Both the position numbers and the translations under genes were made by a program. Below, piece by piece: positions 1 through 12,282 of a DNA stretch of 64,000 nt. Source of the DNA: Atherix ibis. Taxonomy: Eukaryota; Arthropoda; Insecta; Diptera; Athericidae. How positions within the stretch are numbered: the first letter of the stretch is position 1; each line of letters begins with the position of its first letter. Location of the stretch: positions 39,100,811-39,164,810 of the forward strand of contig OY282605.1 of the NCBI GenBank assembly GCA_958298945.1. The letters run 5' to 3'. A model generated the notes under the pieces. It had not been told where the DNA came from. It did not search any database and saw only the letters and a program-made list of their open reading frames with translations.

Positions 1-486
1 AAAATTCATATAAACACCAATTAACCAAGCTATAGGAAATTTACTTAAGAAAATTGAACATTTTTTGGGTTTATTTTTGAAGTTTGAAATTTTTGTTAAA
101 TGTGATTTTTTAGTTTTTTTTAAAGAAAAAAAAAGTTTAGGAAATGTCATTATTAGAATATAGAGTATTTAAGGATATGGAAAAAAGTAATAAAATCTTA
201 TTGAACTATTTAATAAAAAGTATTGTAGTAATCATCAATGAATTGAAATGGTACTCTTTTTCATCCCTGTCGTATTTGGGGAAAGTGGCATTTAGAAGAC
301 CTATAACCGAACTATCACTTTATGGCACAGCTGATATACATTTTTCTCAGCCACTTATAGATTCTTATAGATCAACATATATGACAATTTAAAATATATA
401 ATCTCAGCTTAACAGGGCGTAAGAAGCCTTTGGCAGAGTCACCAGTTTTTAGAATTTTTACAATTTTTATGCATTGTTTAATAATA
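1..486. other. AT-rich DNA, no supported gene
   Basis: Short open frames only, the longest 82 codons at 144-392 with no recognisable motif. Because the next segment is the 5' terminus of a minus-strand Tc1/mariner-type relic, this stretch may be its eroded body, but I could not align it convincingly. Confidence 0.3.
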
Positions 487-605
487 TATAGATGGCAAAT
501 ATTTTGCTAAATAAATTATATCTCAAATAATAAAATATATTTAATAATTGCTAAATAATAGAGCTGTACTTTTCAAACTATAAAATGAATAATCTGTTAA
601 CTGCA
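487..605 (-). mobile_element. 5' terminal fragment of family-H Tc1/mariner relic
   Basis: Read on the minus strand this begins with a terminus like ATTCATTTTATAGTTTGAAA and continues into an AT-rich leader ending in a TTTGCCAT motif. The same ~105-bp arrangement recurs at 10,912-11,018 and 46,128-46,232. I call the family H for this window. Its approximate terminal consensus is TTATCCATTTTNTGGTTTGA followed by AAAGTA. No coding part is preserved in this piece. Confidence 0.5.
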
Positions 606-2044
606 AATGTAGTAGGCTTATTTGAAACATTTGAGTTTCAAAATTATAACACTACAAATAACATCTTTTAAATTATATAATAAAAATTTGAAATAGAGAA
701 ATATGAGAAAACAAATTATTTTTATTTAAAACCTAGAATTTTTTACTAAAAAGCTAATAAAAAAATTTATTGAAAAAATCTTTTAATCCTAATAGAATAT
801 AAAAAGAAATTTCTATACTCTATCGTACTGTCTGCAAACAACAAAATAAATTCCATTCCATCCGAATTTTATGGAAGTATTTACTAAATCCTACACATTC
901 TCACTATAGTCTCTGAAATTGGAAATTCTTGGAAAATTAGTTAAATTTTCGTGAAATTCTTCGAAAATAACACGTCGAAAAGATAAAGTGTACTCGAAGT
1001 TTTCTATTTTCATAAGCACGTGTACGGCGTTATTCCGATCCCACGCACAAATTCTAATACTTCACATAAGAATATTTTTTTCTGGGGTAGTTTTGGTTTC
1101 TTCTTTTTGTGTGCTTTTTATTTTTGTTTTAAAGAAAAAATACCACCAGAATTATTCATTACCATGTCCTTGCCACACATTAGTCGATTGCATCTTGTAT
1201 AATTTTGTGTTTCGACATGAAACTTAATATAAGATTTTTTTTCTCTTTTTAATGGTTTTTATATTTTCTTTCAATAAACGAACACCTCAACACTTGAATA
1301 TATTTGCTAATTTTAAATTCGCTTTTCAGTTGTGCAAAAAGTTCTTTTTCCACAAATGTACTCGTACATGTGTGACAATTTTCGCTATAAATAAAATCAT
1401 TTTACTACAAATGACTATTTAAGTAGCTACTATTAAAACAATTGTTCTTGAATTGAAATTCCTCTTATCGCTTTTATTACGACACTCAAATCGAACTTCG
1501 TATCTTAGCCTTGACAATCAGATAAATTCGAAGGCACCCTGCCAACATTTCATTTCGTTATTATTGTTGTTGATCACTTCAAGATTTGTTGATAGGACAC
1601 TACACTATGTACACAATTAAAATGTTCTTGCATGCCAACAGTTAATTAATTTTTTTTATTTTTCTTTTCTTTTCACACCATTTAAAATTACTTTGAAAGT
1701 TTCGCAAATCGTCTTTAATATATATCACTTAATCAAAGTTTTAATAGAATATCGAAAATAACAAGGCTCAATGTTAATGATTTAATTAAAAAGAAATATT
1801 TCTACTGTGATAGGGAAATTTCTACTATTAAAATTCATTAAATTTTGCAAAATAAATTCTAAAAAAATGATTTTAAATATAATTTTTTTTTTTTTGTTGA
1901 AAATTTTCAATAAATTGAGTTTATTTTAGCTTTTTAAACTATTGATTTTATTATTGGAGTTTTTTAAATATTTTTAAGATCTTTCTTAGTAACATTTGCA
2001 CTAAAAAGAAAATTTTTAGCGCCAGTTGGCAACAACGTAAGGGC
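606..2044. other. AT-rich non-coding DNA
   Basis: Nothing recognised. Two overlapping short open frames at 988-1227 have no motif or codon pattern suggesting a gene. Several long T and A runs are present. Confidence 0.4.
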
Positions 2045-2300
2045 TTCGAACTCAGGACCATTGCAAACTAGAAGCAGACGTTCTGAAATTATTCAATTAT
2101 AATTGCTATTGCCTGACCAGCTGCATTTTCCAAGAATGCAAAATTCCCTTTAAACAGTAACACTTTGTCAATGCCTTTATTTCTCAATAATAACACGTGC
2201 ATGTTTTGAACCTCAAATGAAACAATTTTGTCAATTAACCAAACCCATAAAGATGAAAATGAACCTCATCGCTAAAGATAATTTTGTTCGAATAATCATA
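2045..2300 (-). mobile_element. Degraded DDE transposase fragment
   Basis: Minus-strand conceptual translation gives IIFSDEVHFHLYGF near 2,240-2,290, followed downstream by FLENAAGQAI near 2,130. In Tc1/mariner (IS630-type) transposases of insects these are the first catalytic Asp motif (FSDEAHF) and the later YFFEN segment. Stops and frame changes separate the blocks, so this is a dead remnant. Confidence 0.5.
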
Positions 2301-2304
2301 TAAA

Positions 2305-2705
2305 AAATTATTGCAACAGGGTGTTTACATCAGTGAAGATTTTTTCCATTCTTCGTAGCTAGCGCTGGAAGACTTCAACTAGAAGCACTTTCGTCTGCTT
2401 AGTTATATTCTTGTGGATATTATCAGCAGTACCAAGATGATGTCCTTTATGTGGTTCTTATCTTAAAGAACAAAAAATGTCATACGGACTTTTCATGGAA
2501 ATGGTCGTGTGACATTGGGCGTTGTCATAGTGAAGCATCCAAGTATATATAATATCCAATCTGACGCAAAGAACCTTTTTTGAGGATTTCAAAAACTTTT
2601 TTATAAAATACTTGTTAACCGACAAATTGACCTTACAGGATACCCTACCCTTTCTGCAATTTGAATCGTTTGTTTGTTTGTTTATTATCATTTTAATTAA
2701 CATTA
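2305..2705 (-). mobile_element. Mariner transposase C-terminal relic
   Basis: The minus-strand frame 2,458-2,703 carries WMLHYDNAQCHTTIS, the second catalytic Asp region of mariner transposases (family norm LHHDNAPCHTAIS). After a stop the frame continues as GHHLGTADNIHKNITKQ and ends near 2,310 with MEKIFTDVN, matching the usual LKGRHFGT...EEWKKRLHRC tail. The third-Asp block is missing. Related pieces lie at 5,185-5,510 and 5,560-5,825, all on the same strand. Confidence 0.6.
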
Positions 2706-2811
2706 GTACTGAAATCTATATTTTAAGTGCCATGAAACGAAATGCCATTTGGTGATAAAGGACAGCGGGATAAGGAAATTAAAGTAGAAATGAAAAGAAA
2801 AGTATTTTTCA

Positions 2812-3190
2812 GGTGAGAAGGGGGTTAGAAGATCTGCAGCTTGAGGAACAAAAAAAATTACATGAACTTTGATTAGGTGAGAGGGGATAGGGGAAGTCTA
2901 GAGAATCACGGCAACCTCTTTTTCCAAAAAAAAAATCGTTCTTGTAGTTGGCCCTAACCGATGTTTTTAAGAAACAAAAAAAATTACACAAACTTAGATT
3001 TAGTGAGAAGGGGGCGGGGGAGGTCTAGAGAATCACGGCAACATTTTTTTCTAAAAAAACTTGTTGTTCTAGTTGTCCCTAAACAATGATTTTAATGAAC
3101 AAAAAAATTACATGAACTTAGATCTGGTGAGAGGGGGGGTGGATGACGTCTGGAGAATCACGGCAATCCCTTTTTGCTAAAATTACTCGT
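2812..3190. repeat. ~125-bp minisatellite, about three copies
   Basis: The block 'GTGAG...GGGG...TCT(A/G)GAGAATCACGGCAA' starts near 2,876, 3,002 and 3,126, a spacing of about 125 bp. A partial unit precedes it at 2,812. The units also share a stretch of the form AACAAAAAAATTACATGAAC. It is non-coding; the short minus-strand frame at 2,809-2,991 is incidental. Confidence 0.7.
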
Positions 3191-3494
3191 TGATAGCTGT
3201 GTAACAAAAGGGGTATTAAGTGTAACAAAAGGGGTTAACCTCCTCCCTAAGCAAGGTTCGTCTTCCTTTGCCGTTCAAAATTGCATTTTACCACCCGAAA
3301 ACATGTGCTGTTAATAAGGAATGTTTTCCCCCTCAAAAAAAATTTGCCGGCACATTGTTCATGAGGTACTACGAAAACACAACCTCACTTATTTTTATGC
3401 CTATTCAGGTCGCGCATAAGTACGGCATGCTTCAAAAGGACTATCGTATAAAGAAATGTAGAGTGAAAGATATGAAGGAGGTGTTAATATACAA

Positions 3495-3575
3495 GAGGAT
3501 GTAGAAAGGAGGTCCGCAATGTTGCCAGATTATTTTCAGTGATGACAGTCTCATTCTTTTTCTGGCGGTATAAAT
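3495..3575. repeat. Dispersed repeat also present inverted at 33.2 kb
   Basis: The segment containing GGTCCGCAATGTTGCCAGA followed by GTCTCATT...TTTTCTG matches the reverse complement of 33,243-33,310. The better-defined copy abuts LINE 3'UTR sequence, so this may be a retrotransposon terminus. No coding capacity is recognised. Confidence 0.5.
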
Positions 3576-4439
3576 AAATCGATTGAAAACAACCCCAAAA
3601 CCATTAATCGATAACATTTAATTAATACTGCTTATAAAAAAAAATTTATTTAACTATTCGTAAATTAATTCACAGCCCCTTTTTATGTTTTTATTTGATT
3701 CTAATATTAATTGATTCAAAATTTTACCACCCTTAAATTATATAGTATTGATTTTGTTGACTTTTTTATAAACTTTTATAAAAAAGTAAACGAAAAATTC
3801 TTTGAGCAATATTCATACGAAATTAAGCCATCTCTTTTCATAAACATTCACCTTTTCATCAAATCACAACAACAATTATGCTTAAAACCAAATGTCAACA
3901 TTCATTCCAAGATATGAAAATCAAAAATTTCATAAGTTAACAAGTGAAAAGTAATTAATTAAATACAATTAAAATTATTAATATAATAATGAATAATTTC
4001 AATATTATGAAAAGTGGTGGAAATTTTACTCATTAAGATCGTTATTGAAAATTTAATGACAATTTATTCACGAAATTAAATGTTAATTTTTGAACCAATG
4101 TCAAAACTCTCAATCATCCCAACCATCTGGCATCGAATTAATGTAAGTATTTTCATCGTTGTCATTTGTTAACGTGGTAATAATATTAATACCGCCTACC
4201 AATTTGTTTATAATATGAAAATTTGCATAATCGGATCACTATGGAATGTACTTGTACATAAATAATTGTACCGACACCGTCTTAACTTATTCCAATTTTA
4301 ATCTAACAATTTAATATTTAATGGTCTTGGATTAGAATATTTTCTATTTTACCAAATATCCTTTATTTCCATTTATTTCTAATAACAACAAATAAATTGG
4401 GTATGTTTATTTTAAATACAGCAATTTTTCTTTGAAATA
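3576..4439. other. AT-rich non-coding DNA
   Basis: Nothing recognised apart from short open frames without motifs. Confidence 0.35.
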
Positions 4440-5115
4440 ATTTCCGGCATAAAGTCATCTTGGCTGTTCTTTATGAAGTTCATCCAATCGGATCAATTTT
4501 TGGCCGTTTTCTAAGTAGATCGGACACTATCTTCGCAATAACTCTATTATTGCCGGTTTGTTAGCTTACACTAAGGACTTTATATAGCGCTATAAGAAAT
4601 ATTAGGACAGTGTTAAAGCTCTGGATTTTGGGTGGCCATTGACAGATCGTTGTCGTCCATACGTGTCTATAATTAATCGATTTTAATTTTCGGCGAGATT
4701 TATGGGCAGAAGCCTGAATCACAGATCATCCAGATTTTTATCTTCCATATTCTTAAATAATAATCGTTGATAAGTAAAGCTTTTTTTAACCATAACGAGA
4801 TCGCAGGCCTAATTTCGGAAGAAATTGGATCCAATATTGCCGCCAGTGTATAAGCCACACCACCAAACACTACATTTTTGTGGAGGTAATGTGGTCTTTA
4901 ATATCTTTTATATATGCGGTTCATTCGAAAAGTAACAATTTTGCTTATTAATCGGGTAACTGAACCAAAAATAAGCTGCTTCTCTAAACCCATTTTTAGA
5001 GATTTTTGCTTCATCCCCTTTAAAGTATTTCTCTTGAGCAGATATACATCGGTAGGGGTACCGTTTAAAAAAAAAATATAAAAACTTGGACCAGTCCTGA
5101 GAGTTTTAAATTGCA
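4440..5115 (-). mobile_element. Degraded Tc1/mariner transposase relic
   Basis: Minus-strand translation gives, in transposase order, INKQNCYFSNEPH (4,916-4,955), SVWCGLYTGGNIGSNFFRN (about 4,805-4,865), DKNLDDL (near 4,725) and YGRQRSV...NGHP (near 4,640). These match the order NKQNCR.W...VTVWCG..GGIIGPYFF...DLDD.WF in insect Tc1/mariner-type transposases. Many stops and frame breaks show it is inactive. Confidence 0.6.
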
Positions 5116-5184
5116 ATCGCCGTCAGCTCTGCGGTTACACTAAGTTGGACGTTATCGACAATAACAAAATTACGTACTTTCAAA

Positions 5185-5510
5185 TGTTATTTTTTATCTT
5201 GGGGAACCCAAAAACTGACAATGTGAATAAGGGATCTGAGGAAGAACAGAAATTCTTTTTTCCGACAAAAACTCGTTAATGGAGATGGTCGTGTGACACT
5301 GCAAAGAATCATTTTTGAGCTTTTTGAGGACTTTTTAATAAAAAAAAACTTATTAATCGATGTTCTAACTCTACAAGAGTCCCATTCGTTCTTTCGAGTT
5401 TTAGATATTGAAGACCTTCCTGAGCAGTCCTTAGCTAGGTATATATCTATGAAGGCTTTATTTCTAATCTTTGTTGCAATGTAAAGATGCATCAACTAGA
5501 ATCGCCTTCA
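5185..5510 (-). mobile_element. Mariner transposase relic
   Basis: A minus-strand frame reads QCHTTISINEFLSEKRISVL then PQIPYS, the region after the second catalytic Asp of mariner transposases (HDNA.CHTAIS..EFL....IPV..HPPYSPD). The 5' part resembles the neighbouring copy at 5,560-5,825. The catalytic Asp itself and the SPDL motif are eroded. Confidence 0.5.
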
Positions 5511-5559
5511 GCTCATCTGTTACAGTGCTTTAGATATTATCGAAGGTCCTACTAAGTGT

Positions 5560-5825
5560 TTTTTTATTGATAAGAAACTTATGTAGATCAGGTTAAAAAA
5601 AATGCTAGTAAAATACAGAAATTCTCATTACTAAAAAAACTCATTGATAAAGATTGCCGCGTTTTAGAGATTAATATAATCGTGAAGCATCCAAGTGTAT
5701 GAAATTTCCTATTTAACGTGAAGAACTCCTTTTCCGAGTCTTTTAAGGACTCAATCATCAGCTTCAATTTTAATCGACAGTCTGACTTTACAAGGGCTCT
5801 CTGAGTAAGGTTCATTTTCTAGGCC
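5560..5825 (-). mobile_element. Second copy of the same mariner relic
   Basis: The segment around 5,590-5,815 (minus) parallels the copy at 5,185-5,510 and the one at 2,305-2,705: a Cys/Lys-rich stretch, then SEKEFFTLN, then a poorly kept LGCF region where DNA.CH is expected. It is identified by similarity to the better copies, not from its own motifs. Confidence 0.35.
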
Positions 5826-7026
5826 CTTTAAAAAAACAATGGAAACGAAAAACATATGCTTTTATTACCGCTTATTGTACTCGTAATTTTTCACAAATCA
5901 AAGTTGAAGATTAATCAAACTGAACATAAAATTTGATGGTACTCGATTTTTTCGTAGCGTACTATATGATGCTCTGTAGAGTCCAATCTTATACGGAAAG
6001 TCTAGCAGGAACCTACATACAAGATATGTGAAGGGGAAGTCTATAGTATATATAATAATAATTATTATGTTCTTACCACACCATGCATTTTCAAAGTAAA
6101 TTTTGTATAATTTGGCAACATTGCTCAAGCATGATTTTATCAATAATGAAGGGGCAAAATATACTGAGTGAAAATTATTAATAAACCTTAGATTATAGAG
6201 AATACTACGACTGTTATTTAATTTAATAAATTTAGAATAGGAAACTAAAGAAAATAATTTTTTTTTTTTTTGCTATGAATTAATTTATTTGTATATAAAA
6301 GTTATAAAAATATGAAACTAAACTGCTACAATAATTACTTTTCTAATTAGATAAATTCTGAAAATATATCAAAAAAATCAAATAGGATCATGAAATTAAT
6401 TTTATTATTAAAAATTTACTCAAATCATTTCCTAATGGAAATTGCTTTAGCTTTAAGTTGGAATAGTATATATGCATTGAGTTATAATATTATACATTAA
6501 TAATCATTGGCATTAGTATAAATACTAATAAATTCACAACTGTTTTCTTATAAATGATTTTTTAGGTACAATTTATTGGCTATGTGAAAATATAAAAACC
6601 AATAAAAACCCCCATCGGAAAATAATCAGGCGACCGTCATTGAAACGTCAATCTTATCACAATTAATCGTCGGTTTACATTCAATTTTGCACAAGAATTT
6701 TTTAGTTTTTAAGTACTTAGAGCACTCAAAATCTAATAAAAATTGGTTGACTAATAGGTAACTATGATTTTTATTCAAATATATAATTAATTTTTACCGA
6801 CAATTTATCGAAATTCGCGAATGTTTAGTTTCCGCATAACTATTCAATAGTTTCACTTCACTTTTTATAATAATTTTACTTTAAAAACGACTTAAAATAC
6901 AATATTAAAAAATTTATTCCGCCCCAAAGAATTATTTACAGTCAAAACTAACAATTGAAAGAATTTTATAAACTTTTTGATTTCTATTTTCGTTTATTAT
7001 TCTTTGTTTTTTTGTGATCCAATGTA
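5826..7026. other. AT-rich non-coding DNA
   Basis: No gene, repeat family or structured element recognised. Short microsatellite-like AT stretches occur near 6,045-6,065. Confidence 0.4.
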
Positions 7027-8255
7027 TCAGGTGGATGAGCTTAAATCCATTGTTTGGTCATAGATGGCGTGAGTGAGCGTATTAAGCTACCATGGGTACG
7101 CCATACTTTTTTTATGAGTTTGACATCTGTCAACATTAATCAGTGCACATTGTCAGTAATTTCCTACAACAACATACATTTTTCCTTTGGTAATCATGTC
7201 TAGTTTTGTGCCAGAAAAAGAGCATATGCGGGGAGCTCTGCTTTTCTACTTCAATTTGAAGAAATCGGCTGCCGAATCGCATCGAATGCTTATGGAGGCC
7301 TATGGTGACAGTGCTTTATCAGAGACAAGGTGCCGAGATTGGTTTCGTTGGTTCAAAGACGGCAATTTTGACTTGTAAGACAAGAAGCGTGAAAATCGGC
7401 CTAGGAAGATTTAGGACCATCAATTGAAGGCTCTTTTGGACAAACACGATATCCAATCGCCAAAAATGCTGGCGAAGCAATTGGGTGTTACTCATGGAGA
7501 AGATTGAAAAGATCGGTAAATGCGTGCGGCATGAATTGAACGATAGACAGATGGAGCGACGCCAAAACACATGCGAAATCTTGCTCGCCAGATAAAAAAG
7601 AAAGTCGCCCCTGCATCGGATTGTGACAGGCGATTAAAAGTGGATATATTTCGAGAATTCTAAATGCAAGAAATTGTTGGTTGACACGGTCAACCATCAA
7701 CATCAAATCGCTTCCGACGGAAGACGATGCTGTGCGTTTGGTGGGATTAGGAGGGTATCGTCTACTATGAGCTATTTAAACCTGATGAAACTGTCAATGC
7801 CCACCGCTACCACCAACAACTGATCAAATTGCACCGTGCTCTGCGTGAAAAAAGGACGGATTATCAACAAAGACATGTCAAGCTGATTTTCCTCCACGAC
7901 AACGCACCTTCGCACACGTCAAAAATGGTCCGAAACTACTTGGAAACACTTAACTGGGAGGTGCTACCCTACCTCGCTTATTCACCACACCTGGCCCTTT
8001 TCGACTACCATCTGTTTTCGTCGATGGGCCACGCGCTCGCTGAGCAACACTTCGATTCTTACGAAGACGTCCAAAAGTGTGGTTTGCCTCGAAAGAGAAG
8101 GAATTTTTTTGGCGTGGTATTCACAAATTGCCCAAGAGATAGAAAAAATGTGTAGCTAGCGAGGGCAAGTACTTTGAATAAATTTGTTTTTGCTTTCTAT
8201 GAAAAAACATGTGTATTTTGACTAAAAAACAGCGGATTTAAGCTTATACACCTTG
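7027..8255 (+). mobile_element. Mos1-like mariner (mauritiana subfamily), copy 1, dead
   Basis: Terminal inverted repeats (TCAGGTGGATGAGCTTAAAT at 7,027; reverse of TTAAGCTTATACACCTTG at 8,255) are flanked by TA duplications at 7,025-26 and 8,256-57. The transposase starts at 7,196 (MSSFVPEKEHM) and closely resembles Mos1: CRDWFRWFKDGNFDL, IVTGD, LIFLHDNAPSHTSKM, DYHLFSSMGHALAEQHFDSY. It is disabled by a stop after FDL (7,376), a ~29-nt deletion near 7,495, a stop directly after the first catalytic Asp (GD*K) and other frame breaks. It keeps the ~39-nt segment around ALLDKHDIQS that copies 2 and 3 lack. Confidence 0.9.
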
Positions 8256-8364
8256 TACATCTGTGGAGGCGTAGCAGTGAAAGAAGTTTCAACTGTACTC
8301 GCCTTCAACTTTTAGTTTGGATTTTTGCGCGTCAAAAAAAGCTATACGGACATAGATCAGATGT

Positions 8365-8409
8365 GTTTTTTTGACTAAAAAAACAGTGGATTTAAGCTTG
8401 TACACCTGG
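8365..8409 (+). mobile_element. Solo 3' end of a Mos1-like mariner
   Basis: A sequence ending GGATTTAAGCTTGTACACCTGG then TA repeats the last ~45 bp of the element that ends 110 bp earlier. No matching body or left end adjoins it, so it is an orphan terminus. Confidence 0.7.
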
Positions 8410-8411
8410 TA

Positions 8412-10103
8412 TTTTAGATTGAATTTTAATAATTTTTTTTAAAAATAAAATTAGATCAATAAAATGCATATATATATATGGCGATTGTCTATTCTTATAC
8501 TCTAATATCTTAGGTCTATCCTTAATAGTCTATTATCTAAGCAATTAGCTTTGACAGCTAACCTTACCGAAAGTTCCACCACACCAACATACAATTAAAA
8601 AAACACTCAATATGTGGTTAAAGAATAAATACGAATATTTCTAAAGAATATTTTACATATTTTTTTTTTATTTAATATAAGAAAATTACTTAAGGATATT
8701 ATTTAATTACATGTTAAGAGAAAAAAAAAGTTTCAGATGAATAAAAAAATTGTGCAATTTTTTCAAATCTTTACCTCACCGCTCATGTCTTACTTCTTAA
8801 ATTCTATATAATAACAAAAATTCTATTAAAGGTAATTAACTTAATTTAATAGTAAACTACTTATCGTAATATGGTAAAATTTTCAGTAAAAACTAGAAAA
8901 AAAATCCATACTATTACTAAACCACTGTATGAGTAAAACTATCCTGAAAGCATTCACAATGAATATCTGGTAACAAAGAACTGAAAATTGTCATAAATCC
9001 TTAAAGATGGATAGAATTATGCGGACAAAGAAAAAAACCAAAACTGTGACCATTTGTGCTGATGCAGCTTCTCAACATCACTCAAAATTCATAAATCCTC
9101 CTACTTGAAATGTTGAAGGGCAAAAAAAACCTTCTTACAGGAAGAACAAAATGACAACTTGAAGTAAGAACTAAGGATTTTATGCTTTCACACTAGAATA
9201 AAATATATAAAATTTCCCATTTTTGATGGATCTTCTTATCCAATTTTTATGTAAACTATTTATGGATATTATGGAAATAATGTGGATACAAAATTTTCGA
9301 AGTTAGAAAATTTTTAAAGAAAATTTCAGTCATGAATTGAAAACAAAAATATTTAATATTCCTATCAGAGCTTTCACTTCTTTATTACGTTTAATATACA
9401 AAAATCAATCTTCAAAAATAGTATTTTCATTAAATTTTCAATCAAATTATGTTGATACCATTACCATGTACACAGCAGGGTCATTGATCTAGAAAATAAA
9501 TCCGGCTAATCGATTTTAAGAAAATATATTTTCGAATATTTCAACTTCAATTTCATCAGTAACACATGCGAAATGGAGGGCGAAAATCTGAAAAACGCAC
9601 CAAATTCAAATGTAGCAATCTGCAATAATTAATTTTTTTTTAAATCTATTTTTTCTCTTTTCAAAAATAAATTCTGCCACTTCAAGTTCTATATTCCACC
9701 GAATCTATGAACGAGAACGTTTTATTTAAAGTATCTGAATTGAGGTGGCAGAGTTAAAAAACGAAACTATGTTGAACGTTACAAGATCTAAAGGACTCCT
9801 TACACACCAATCCTAACATAGACAAAAATTATAAATAAACATAGCAAAAAAATTTACCACTATGCAAAATATTTAAAACTGGAATGTTTACAAACATGGA
9901 AAAGCTGATAAAATGTTTGTTGTACAACGAATACCACAACTTCCGGTGATATAAATTTTATATTTTTTTATTTATTTTTTTTTTTTAGAAAAACATTGTC
10001 GCTTTACATGATGGTAAACTTTATGCAAAAATATGTATGTGAGAAAATTCCAAATAATTTGTACACGGGAAAGCTTAAGGATAAACGTTGACGAGTTTCA
10101 TTG
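8412..10103. other. AT-rich non-coding DNA
   Basis: Nothing recognised. There is a short (AT)n run just inside the left edge near 8,469-8,480, and no open frame of interest. Confidence 0.4.
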
Positions 10104-11018
10104 CTATCCAATTTGCGCTTTTAAAAGTGAAGTAAAATAAAATTTACTTAAAATGTTAGTTTTTAATAAAACTTTTATTTTTTTTTGTATTAATTTTATT
10201 TTTGCTATTATACAAAAAATATTTAAATTTGTTGAAATAGTTACTATCAAATATTTCGCAAGATTCAATCTTTTTGAGGTTAGTTTTGATGAGATTTTTG
10301 GTATATTTCGGGCGCCATTCATTATTTAACATTCAGCCATTATTTAACGGATTTTAGTTTTTAAATGTTATAAAATTAAATAATTAGTAATTAAAATATA
10401 ATTGAATAAATCGTTTTATAACCGAAAGACTGGTGGCGTCAAATCGCATGATCTTGGGGAGTTGAATTAAGCTCGAAATTACGTGTTCTGATAACTTTTT
10501 TTTTGCGCTATAAAGCAAAAATTTATTCGTAATATTTTTTTAAAACCACTTATAGTTTAAAATAAAATCTTTAAGTTTAGACCAACAAATAATTGATAAT
10601 TCGGTAAATGCCTTTTCGCATTCTTTTCAAAAAAAAATACTGGCTCAAATGCACGCCTTTAGAGCCAAATGCACATAAGAAAGTCATTTTTTTTGGTTAC
10701 AATAGCTTTTCTACAATTTTTTATGGTTTATTAAAGCTTTATATATAGTAAATTTTTTTATTACCACAACCATCAAGCGAGAAATTAGCCTCATTATGAA
10801 AACCATAATATTCTCTTAAAGCGCTGAAAATGGCTACTGCAATTTTACCATTTTAAATAAATATTTCTCAAAACTAAAGTACTTTTTAGTAAGAAAAAAA
10901 AATTTATTATAAAATGGCAAATTATAATCTAAATAAAAATTATCTAAAATTAAATATATATTAATAAAAATTATAAATTAATAGTCTAATACTTTCCAAA
11001 CTTTAAAATGAATAATTT
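10104..11018 (-). mobile_element. Family-H Tc1/mariner relic, nearly full length
   Basis: Both ends carry family-H termini (CTATCCAATTTGCGCTTTTA at about 10,107; reverse of ACTTTAAAATGAATAATTTT near 11,015). On the minus strand the eroded transposase reads EANFSLDGCGNKK (~10,775), IVEKLL and PKKMTFLCAFGSKGV (~10,650-10,720), YFF, then PRSCDLTP near 10,435-10,460. This matches the order SDEAHFSLDGYVNKQN / VEKPLHPKKVTVWCA / PPRSCDLTPLD of insect Tc1/mariner-type elements. Numerous stops are present. Confidence 0.65.
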
Positions 11019-12282
11019 TGTAATTGTTAATTTTTTTTTTATAATTTAATCAACAATGTAAAAAGTCCTTAAACATACATTTTTTACTTGAAAAAGAACT
11101 CTTTAAAATTTATTAATTTATTTTCATAGATGACAATAGTTCAACATAAGGCAATATTTAAAGGACGAACTAAAATCTGAAATTCGCTATTGACCCGATG
11201 AGTTATGCTGCCCAACAGATTTATTGCTGACAATAACACGAAATGCAATTCTTACGTTGTTATAGTCACAGCCGCCCACTATTTATCAAACTGACATTAT
11301 ATGACTGTATTGACCTAAAAGCCATACTCAACTATCCTTTATAGGTGATTTTAGGTCATTTTTAAAAATCAGTTCTTTTAGTAAATCAATAATTCATTAT
11401 TTTCGAGTGCAAAATTTTCCAATTTAATTTAAATTTCTTTAATTAAAGGTAAACTTTTTATGGAAATATTTATCTAAAATGAACTTGAATTAAATACATT
11501 AAAATTCATTTGAAAAAGATGTCATTATTATGGTAATATGCGTAAAAATATTCGCTTTAAGAATGAACACAGAAAATTTGCTTCTTATGTAAACAAGAGT
11601 TGTCAGCAAATTCAAAACAAACAAGCAACTTTTTAAGTAATTGTCGATTATTTAAAGTACATAATAATAACTTTTATAATAATTAAACTCTTATAGGACT
11701 TATTGAAAAATCATCAAATGTCAAAATCAGTCATCTTGAATATTAGGAAAATTTTAATACCTGCCCTAAAGTAATCGACATCGCACATTAAGCTTACAAT
11801 CTTTACTTTCCGATTTGTGAAAACCATTAATTATCTAAAGTCATAAATCAAAAATTGATTTCAAGTAATTATCATTTTAGACAACCGAAAACGGTTTCAA
11901 TTTTAACCAAAAAATTTTACATAAAATTCTACCATCGAAGATTCACCATTTCAACTCTCATTCCCAATAGATACTTGTACAGTTTTGCCTTCAAGAAAAC
12001 ACCCTCTAGGCAAATCTATTTTATTACTATTTGCTTATTAAATTTATGACTTCAAATTCGTTGACATCGATTAAAATGAAGGACTTTTTGATGATTTCAT
12101 TTATTTTAATGAGCGAAAATTCTCTTAAATCATAAAACGGCGGTATTTCCCCTTCTATATTTATTTACATTAAAGTGTGAACATTTTCGAATTAAACTGC
12201 ACGGCTTATAATTTGAAAATGCTATACTGTTGATATTTGAAAAAAAAAAATTTTAGTATTTTTTTATTACCTATTTTTTGCA
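11019..12282. other. AT-rich non-coding DNA
   Basis: No supported feature. A less AT-rich patch at 11,190-11,350 was examined on both strands without finding a motif. Confidence 0.35.
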
